Part shown: positions 57,501 through 64,000 of the stretch, piece by piece
Numbering within the stretch: position 1 is the stretch's first letter
Layout of the letters: the number at the start of each line of letters is the position of its first letter
Origin: Aradus depressus
Taxonomy: Eukaryota > Arthropoda > Insecta > Hemiptera > Aradidae
Assembly: GCA_963662175.1 (NCBI GenBank)
Contig: OY759218.1
Location: 51,653,427 to 51,717,426, forward strand
DNA: 64,000 nucleotides
Direction: 5' to 3'
The notes under the pieces: model-generated
The model's database searches: none
What the model saw: only the letters and a program-made list of their open reading frames with translations
Told to the model about the DNA's origin: nothing
Position numbers and translations under genes: made by a program

Positions 57501-60500
57501 CATCCTAAATTTATACATTCTATTATCTTCTTGAATTTAATTTTCCGTAGGTTTTCTAGGGGTGCAGCTCGATCTCATTTTTCGGGTTATCACGAAATTT
57601 CTGGAAAAGGGTGAAATTATTAACAACAATTTAAGAGATTTTACAATAAAACTGATTTTTTTATTTATCGTGACATGTAAATATATGTAACAGATTTTTA
57701 GTTTAGTTATTAGACAATATTTGATACATGGTAAATGGTTTTCTTATATGACTAAATTCTGGAGTATGAAGATGAACTGTTTGTAAATAAATTAATTTAT
57801 TTTGAATTTAATAAATAAAAATGATGAGTAATAAAAGCAAATAACAATAACATAATACATGAAATATATATTTTTTTAATTACAGAATAAGCTACAAAAT
57901 AAATTAATATAAATAAAACCTTGATTTGTCCTAATAGATAAATAACATACATAATAGAAAATATTTTTATATACGAGTATATACATATGATTATAATTAC
58001 CCAAGTATATTGAAATTAATCTTCGTTGATCGTGAAGAGCCTCCTATGCGGTATATTTCAAATTTTACAAAAGCATATAGGTACGAAAAAGATTTTAAAT
58101 AAAATGATATACGAATGCAAAACTGTTATAGGAATCGTCAACAATTTGTACATTTGTCCTTAGGTTATAGTATACTCTCTAAAAAAAATAATACAAAACC
58201 AGATGCACTTTTCATTCATACCAATTACACATTTAATTTATTTTCAAAATATTCATTTATACTTATATTTTTTTAACAATAACAATAAACAATATGAAAC
58301 GGAAGTTAAAAACAAATGCAACAGCAACGTAAAAAAAAAAGTTAAGCCAAAAACCAGAAGAAGCTGTCGAACGATGAATAGTTGCCGGCAATGATTTAAA
58401 GATTAATATTTTGCTAAGATAAGCACCCTAAGTTTCTCCTTTAGAAAAATTACCATTCTTCCAATATGAAAACAAATATTCATAAATGGGTTATTCCAAG
58501 TCAAAAAAATAAGAATGTGCAACTTGAGTTCTGGATTTTTTGAAATGTTTGTTATGTGGAATTCTGGATAGAATTTCGTGAAAACGTTTCGCAGAAATCT
58601 TTAAAACTCTCAAGTTATGTTATTTTAATTGTAATGAATAATTTTATTAAAACATTCATATTCCCTCGACTATTGGTCGGTGCAGTTTTAATATCCTATA
58701 TAATTTATGAAAAATTTAATTATTATTGCCAATACCTCATTTTGTAAATTATATTTTTCGAGTACATTTTCAAAAATGTTGTTTAATTAATTTTTTTTCT
58801 ATTTAACGTTCTTTAAATGGCACCAAAAACTAAAGATAACTTCTCTTGGCTTAGGGGATATACATTGTTTCGTGTGGCAACATCGTGTCACTGATTTAAT
58901 TTCAATGAAGAATGGAAAGAACTTCCATTTTCAAATATTATTTAAATTGGGTTTTATTTTCGAAATAAAAAATAAACCGAATTCTTTCGAAATAAATTTG
59001 TTCCTTCTTATACGAGCGCAACGTTCAAAGTAACAACATTGACATTTTTGACTTAACGTCACATAGGAGGTTATTCATGAAAAGGAACGATAGCATGTTA
59101 TACGAGGGCCACTCAGAAGGTACCCGATTTAGTTGATATGTTATACAACATGTTGTTCTCTAGGTCGAGTTGCGCATGCCATATAGCATCTTATACTGTA
59201 AGTATAAGAAAGTAATATAAAACGTTTGGGTCAGTTTCATACTTATTATCTATTCACTATGGCTGCCACTACGCTCTTTGTCAATCATAAATAGACTATC
59301 CTTTCTCGGTTCGTTCTATATTTCCTAGATTTGTTAAAGAAGTCCATAGGGTCCTTGGTCTACGGCTTTGTAAACCTTGCGGCCTGATGTTGATCTCGAA
59401 AATCGGCTAGTCGCTTAAAAAAAATTGTAAAAACAAGCGAGGTGAATTAACTACTTCTATCCACCTACCTAGAGTTCTATGTTCTCAATATAGTCAGGCC
59501 CTCACTGCTCGGAAACCACAAGAAGTCTTCTTAAGGCTATTTAATAAATTTTTTTTTCATGTTTTAAATTAATTGGTTGGAGTTCACAACTCGACCCGGG
59601 TTACAACTCATAAAAAAATCAACAAAATCGGAAAAGAATGTAGCTCGCTTCACGAAAAAGCCCTTACAACATAATGTGTAGCGTATATATTTCATCTTTC
59701 ATTATAAATAAAAAAACTACAATAACGTATTGCAGCTTATATAAAATCATTAGACCCATAAGCTAAAAAAACAATATGTAAATAACTAATATCAACAATA
59801 TAAAGCTGTATCAAACATTTTAAGTAACACTTTCTGTAAATTATTATTCTCTCATATTTCATATTGTCATATAATAACGTTATTATAAAGCTTTATTTTC
59901 AAATTTCCTTTCTTAAAATGATCAGTTTTCTGATCATATATTTATATAGGAACTTCCAATATTATACATACAATATATAAAATATATATATATATATATA
60001 TAACATTGGAAGTATTTTAAAGCACAAAATGCCATTTTTAGAAGGAAAAGCTAATAGTATAACAATTTTTTTTAGAAATAACAACAATTAATGAACACAG
60101 TACGTGTTCACTATAACAGTGCACTCATTTCGTGAAACTTTTTTTAATCTCATTTTGAAAAATTATAATAGTCTTGTAACATTTTCATCATTCTTGATTT
60201 TTCTTCTCTCTTCTATTAATTTTGTCTACTCTCTGAAAAATTGTCCAGACGTTTCTAAAAAAAAAAACAAACATGGTTTTGAACACCTTTTTTTTCGGCT
60301 TATGGTCAATGCATATCAGCCATGACCTAGTGAGTTAACAATTTGAATAGGGGTTTAAGAATTAGACTAGAAAGGACTAAATAATTTAAGTTATGAATTC
60401 GACAAAAGGGGACTAAATAATTCGATAAGTGAGGACTAAAATATAACTATTTGATTGGCCTAATTGGAATATCTATAAAACTCTATCGTTTACTGAAATT

Positions 60501-60839
60501 GAAAAAAATAGTATCAATATTTTTAACTCTACTAATTATAAGTCTGATAAACAGAGGTAATATTACATTATAATCAGCTATGACGTTTAGAAATAAATGT
60601 TACAAGTGAAACTATTTTTAAAAAAGAATTGATTACTCGCTTTCTTCAAAATTCATATGATACCTCATTCGGAGGGCGAGATTTTATATCGCATTCCTAA
60701 AAAAGATGTCTAGATGTAAAAAAAGCAAGATGTCTAGATGTAAAAAAAAAAAAAAATTAGCTGTCTGTGCAAGGTGGTGGGAGAGTGGGAGATGCCTGGG
60801 GCGAGAGTTAGTTGTAAAATGTAGACATGGTATCACTTG
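57501..60839. other. No gene recognised
   Basis: AT-rich. 59097-59300 begins with acgagggccactcagaaggt, reminiscent of a mariner-type end, but there is no matching inverted end and no transposase frame. A TA-centred inverted repeat lies at 59951-60012 (ggaacttccaatattata and complement). Confidence 0.45.
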
Positions 60840-61440
60840 GCCAGCCAGCTGTACCAAGTACAGGGGGAGTTAGGGAATAGGTCAACAATTCCATGTTTTC
60901 AAAGGAATATCATGTTTTCTCTAGATTACATATATGAAAAAAAAAATTCTGTCTGTGTGTATGAGTGTCGTGTCTATTTGTGAACACGATAACTCCCGTT
61001 AGAATGAATGTAACAACGCGAAATTGTATATGTGTATCCGAAACCTTCTAACCACGACAACTATCGATTTTCAGGCAAATCGGTCAAAGGGGAAGGGGGG
61101 TTAGGGGGGAGGCTTAACACAAAAACTCTAATAACTGGCGTTGTAGTGACTGTATCGGCACAAAATTTCATATGTGAATTCAAACCCCCATAAGGGTGAC
61201 ACTTATTAATTTTCAGCGGAATCGGCAGAAGGGAAGGGGGGATCAGAGGGGGCTCAACTCAACGATCCCAATAACTCCCGATGTAATGAATTATGAGGAT
61301 TTATGAGCCCCTATGTAAGTTAACTGTTTAATATTAGCGCAAACTGTCGAATGGTTTAGGAGGGGGAGCGAAACTTTAATTGATTATTCTGTTCAGCGGA
61401 AGTACATAGCTGGTGATTTACCGACGATTTTTTTGTTACT
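60840..61440 (+). repeat. Modular noncoding repeat M, fullest copy
   Basis: About 550 bp containing three related modules in a row. Each has an 'aac-tc(t/c)-ata' start, gtaatgaatgtatcgacac, aaatttcatatgtgaat, then cccctaaggacgacac, (a)ttgattttcagcc and aatcggccaaaggg-aagggg. The 5' side has atgttttc and tctgtctgtgtg; the 3' side has gagggggagcgaaac and a tgattcaccgac-like end. There is no open frame or tRNA promoter. It is unclassified. Confidence 0.7.
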
Positions 61441-61831
61441 GCTAACTGTTACCTACCAACACCCCCTCAACCTCCCACCTCTCTTCTTCACCTCGCACTC
61501 TACTAGAGAGCCTTGACGGAAGCCTGAAAAGTCTAAAAACTTAAAAACAAAAAAATCTCATACAAGAAGCGATATAAAATCTCACTAAAAGAAGTAACAA
61601 CAAAAATAAAAATTCATTATAAAAATTAGTAAAAAATGTGATTACCTTGTAAAATGAGTTTAGATATTCTTGTTGGTAAGTTATTGAAGTGCTTTAGCTA
61701 AAATTAAAAAAATGAATACAAATTTTCATGAGTAGTGTATTCTGAAGATGGCTGATGCAATGAGAAGTGTTTATTTCACAGGTTGCAAAAGAAAAATGTA
61801 GTATGACATTTTACAGGTTTTATTATTATAT

Positions 61832-61865
61832 GCTAGCCGGCTTTCGAGATTTCACTCATCATCAG
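61832..61865 (-). ncRNA. Small hammerhead-like motif, family B
   Basis: The minus-strand reading is CTGATGA-T-GAG(tgaaat)CTC-GAAA-GCCGGC. Stem II GAG/CTC is perfect and the core intact. Confidence 0.65.
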
Positions 61866-62093
61866 GCAGTCTGATAAAACATTTTTTAAAACATAACAAT
61901 TATGAATGAATAAATAAAATAAAACTGTCAAATAAATAGCTGTGACTAACAGGAATAATGTATCTGTCCCACTCTATAAATTTTTTAGTTGTTAATTTTC
62001 AAGTTGTTTTTATATTTTTATTTATTGACAGTTTTATTTTATTTATTCGTTTACTTTTTAAATTATGTTTGTAAAAATGTTTTATCAGACTGC

Positions 62094-62127
62094 CTGATGA
62101 TGAGAGCAACCTCGAAAGCCGGTTAGC
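62094..62127 (+). ncRNA. Small hammerhead-like motif, family B
   Basis: CTGATGA-T-GAG(agcaac)CTC-GAAA-GCCGGT. Stem II is perfect and the core intact; the loop differs from the left arm. Confidence 0.65.
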
Positions 62128-62444
62128 ATATATTAATAACATCTCTGAGATGTCAGACTACATTTTTATCTAAGTACCTAGTGCAGTCGTTTTGCTTAAT
62201 CAAATGAAGTTTCAGGGGAAAAACGTGTCCGGAAAAAAGGTTTGAGAAATCAAGAACCCTATATCATTTTCTCATGGTGATTTATTTCATATTCATGGAA
62301 AATTCATATTTTTTTCATGTTACAAAAATACACGTTTTTCCCCTAGGAGAATCAAATAAGGCGTTCCAAAACAAATCTCACCATTTTCTCATGAACCAAT
62401 TTCGAGAAGGAAAAAATATGTGTATATTTTTTCTTCACATACAG

Positions 62445-62545
62445 ACGTTTACTTCCTCAGCTATAAAAAGTGTAGATATGTATGTTGAGTTTTCACAGAA
62501 CTTTCATGTTTTCCGACACCATGAGTCCAAAAATGAATAAAAACA
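62445..62545 (+). repeat. Repeat M, short 5' fragment
   Basis: It contains ctataaaaagtgtagatatg, gttgagttttcacagaactt and catgttttccgac; only the module-free 5' part is present. Confidence 0.5.
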
Positions 62546-64000
62546 ATTTTTAAAGCTGTAGAAATACATTTACAATACATACATTTACGCCGGTGTTTCA
62601 CCCACAAATTAAAAAACAAAAATGATATGACAATTAAATAAATGTTGTCAAATATAATTTATAATACATTTTGATTGTAAATGTAACAACAGACTATACA
62701 AGTATGCTCTGCTGAATGCGAGAACATACTTCAAAGACGGAAAAGTCAAATGGGTGTACTTTTTGCAAGAACAGAGTCAAATGCAGCGTTTGCATGGAAA
62801 GCAAATTGCAAAGCTAATACTGTAACCGATACGTGAAAATGAAAAAAAAAAATTAAAGTAAAATTTTTTATTTCTTCCTATAAGAGCGTTTTCGATTTGC
62901 GATCTGGTTCTTTTGTACCACCTATTGAATAAAGTCAATTAGCTTCATAAAAAAGGAATACATCGTAGAAAGATCAAGTTTTGACATTTGGCTATTCCAC
63001 GACAAAAGACAGTTCAAATTTTTCTTAAATCACTTTTTATATGCTAATATATAAGAAAAATATGCGGAATTAGGAATAAACTCTTCAGGATTTTAATTTT
63101 TAATTATGACCATGAATAATGTGAGAGAACTGCACTTCCTCAATTAAAAAAAAAAATAGAATTCATTTATTTACACCAGGACAACATCCTTTCGAACCTA
63201 TAGAACTAATGCAAGTCTATGGAGAGATATTTAAAAAATTAATTAAAAGTATAAAGAAAAAAAAAAAAGAGAACAGGTTATAATTATGTATGCTCAACAT
63301 TGATAAAGGCCTGCACCAGGATTCGAAATAGACGGTCTTTTTCTAATGTAATACAGCACGTGGAGAATGATTAGACATAAGCTGAATTAGAAAAAATATA
63401 TATTTAGGGAGACTTGAAGGCCAAACAAATGATTAAATTTAAACCACCTTTATTTCGATTTTTTTTTTTTTTTTTTTAACTTAAGGACAATGCACATTAG
63501 CCATGATTCTATTTACACGACATCAATAGCCCGGGGAAAGAATTTTATGTATGAAATAAAACACTCCCAGACGAGATTCGAATCCACAACGTGGTGGGTT
63601 TATCCAAACAAAGCATTACGCACTAGCCCACATATCTTTTATTTATTTTCTCTATATATCATCTTATTTACTTACCCACTGTTATTCCTTATGTTGTACA
63701 TTTGTTAGTTGCGAGAGACCTTTTCTATAAAGTGTTTTATTCTTTGATATTTATTATGTTATTTTTAGTAGAAGTATGTTACAGAATTCGATTATTTTTC
63801 ATTTAATTTCCTAATGAAACACACAAAAGTCTATGTAAAATTACATTTTTGTTAAATACTGGGCTATTGGCGTTAGAGTTAGACCTTCGAAATACAGCTG
63901 GTTTTGTGGCGAGTTTTGTTGTGGAATACCTCAAGGAGACCAAAAGTGACATGAAAAAAATATATTAATACCTTTTTGTGGAAGCAATAAAACAGACTCG
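62546..64000. other. No gene recognised
   Basis: AT-rich. 63300-63610 has SINE-like wording (ccaggattcgaa, gacgagattcgaatccacaa) that may be tRNA-derived relics, too short to call. Confidence 0.45.

Larger units (their letters stand above)
61735..62175. repeat. Family B long inverted repeat with two ribozyme cores
   Basis: The arms begin ggttgcaaaag and end in tgtcagactaca, with gctagccggctttcgag on the left and ctcgaaagccggttagc on the right. The inner arms match too (gtctgataaaacattttt / aaaaatgttttatcagac; aaataaaactgtcaataaa). The spacer is about 100 bp. Confidence 0.8.

Noticed and set aside
59097..59300. Mariner-type transposon end
   Set aside because: The start wording is suggestive, but no inverted partner, TA duplication or transposase was found.

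Overview
This is eukaryotic, AT-rich, intron-bearing and repeat-dense DNA. It is almost certainly from an insect. It holds an arthropod CLIP-domain serine protease gene and an insect chemosensory protein gene, embedded in tRNA-derived SINEs, LINE fragments, DNA transposons and ribozyme-bearing repeats. The species cannot be fixed from the sequence. No prokaryotic-style genes, rRNA genes or CRISPR arrays were seen.

Two protein-coding genes can be assembled by hand from spliced exons. (1) A plus-strand CLIP-domain, trypsin-like serine protease lies at 27951-39385. Seven exons join in frame to 473 residues plus stop: a six-cysteine CLIP domain, a long Pro/Thr-rich linker, an Arg-IVGG activation site and a chymotrypsin-fold domain with intact His/Asp/Ser triad. 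The exon or exons with the signal peptide are upstream and were not found. (2) A minus-strand chemosensory protein (CSP, OS-D/A10 family) has two exons at 57005-56807 and 48295-48111, separated by an 8.5 kb intron. The join is phase-compatible and recreates the diagnostic C-X6-C-X18-C-X2-C pattern exactly, giving 127 residues.

Layout: 1-13 kb holds repeats, a fold-back element, SINEs and an orphan exon-like open stretch near 12.3 kb. 13-24 kb is a graveyard of LINE pieces and a deleted DDE transposon, including a LINE inserted inside a SINE. 24-26 kb holds minisatellites. 28-39.4 kb is the protease gene, whose introns contain decayed copies of its own CLIP exon, a 123-bp minisatellite, SINEs and a palindromic ribozyme pair. 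41.9-44.2 kb is a DNA transposon with clean target-site duplications. 48-57 kb is the chemosensory gene, its intron filled by a LINE, SINEs, a MITE and an unassigned plus-strand exon-like stretch. 57-64 kb is mostly repeat.

The most striking signal is a set of at least ten short motifs, CTGANGA-T-(stem)-GAAA-(CCGG), in three unrelated repeat families on both strands. Stem II pairs differently in each family. This matches the dimer-forming small hammerhead ribozymes described with Penelope-like retroelements. Several occur as head-to-head palindromic pairs. A second unexplained signal is a widely dispersed noncoding repeat (about 13 pieces) built from degenerate internal modules.
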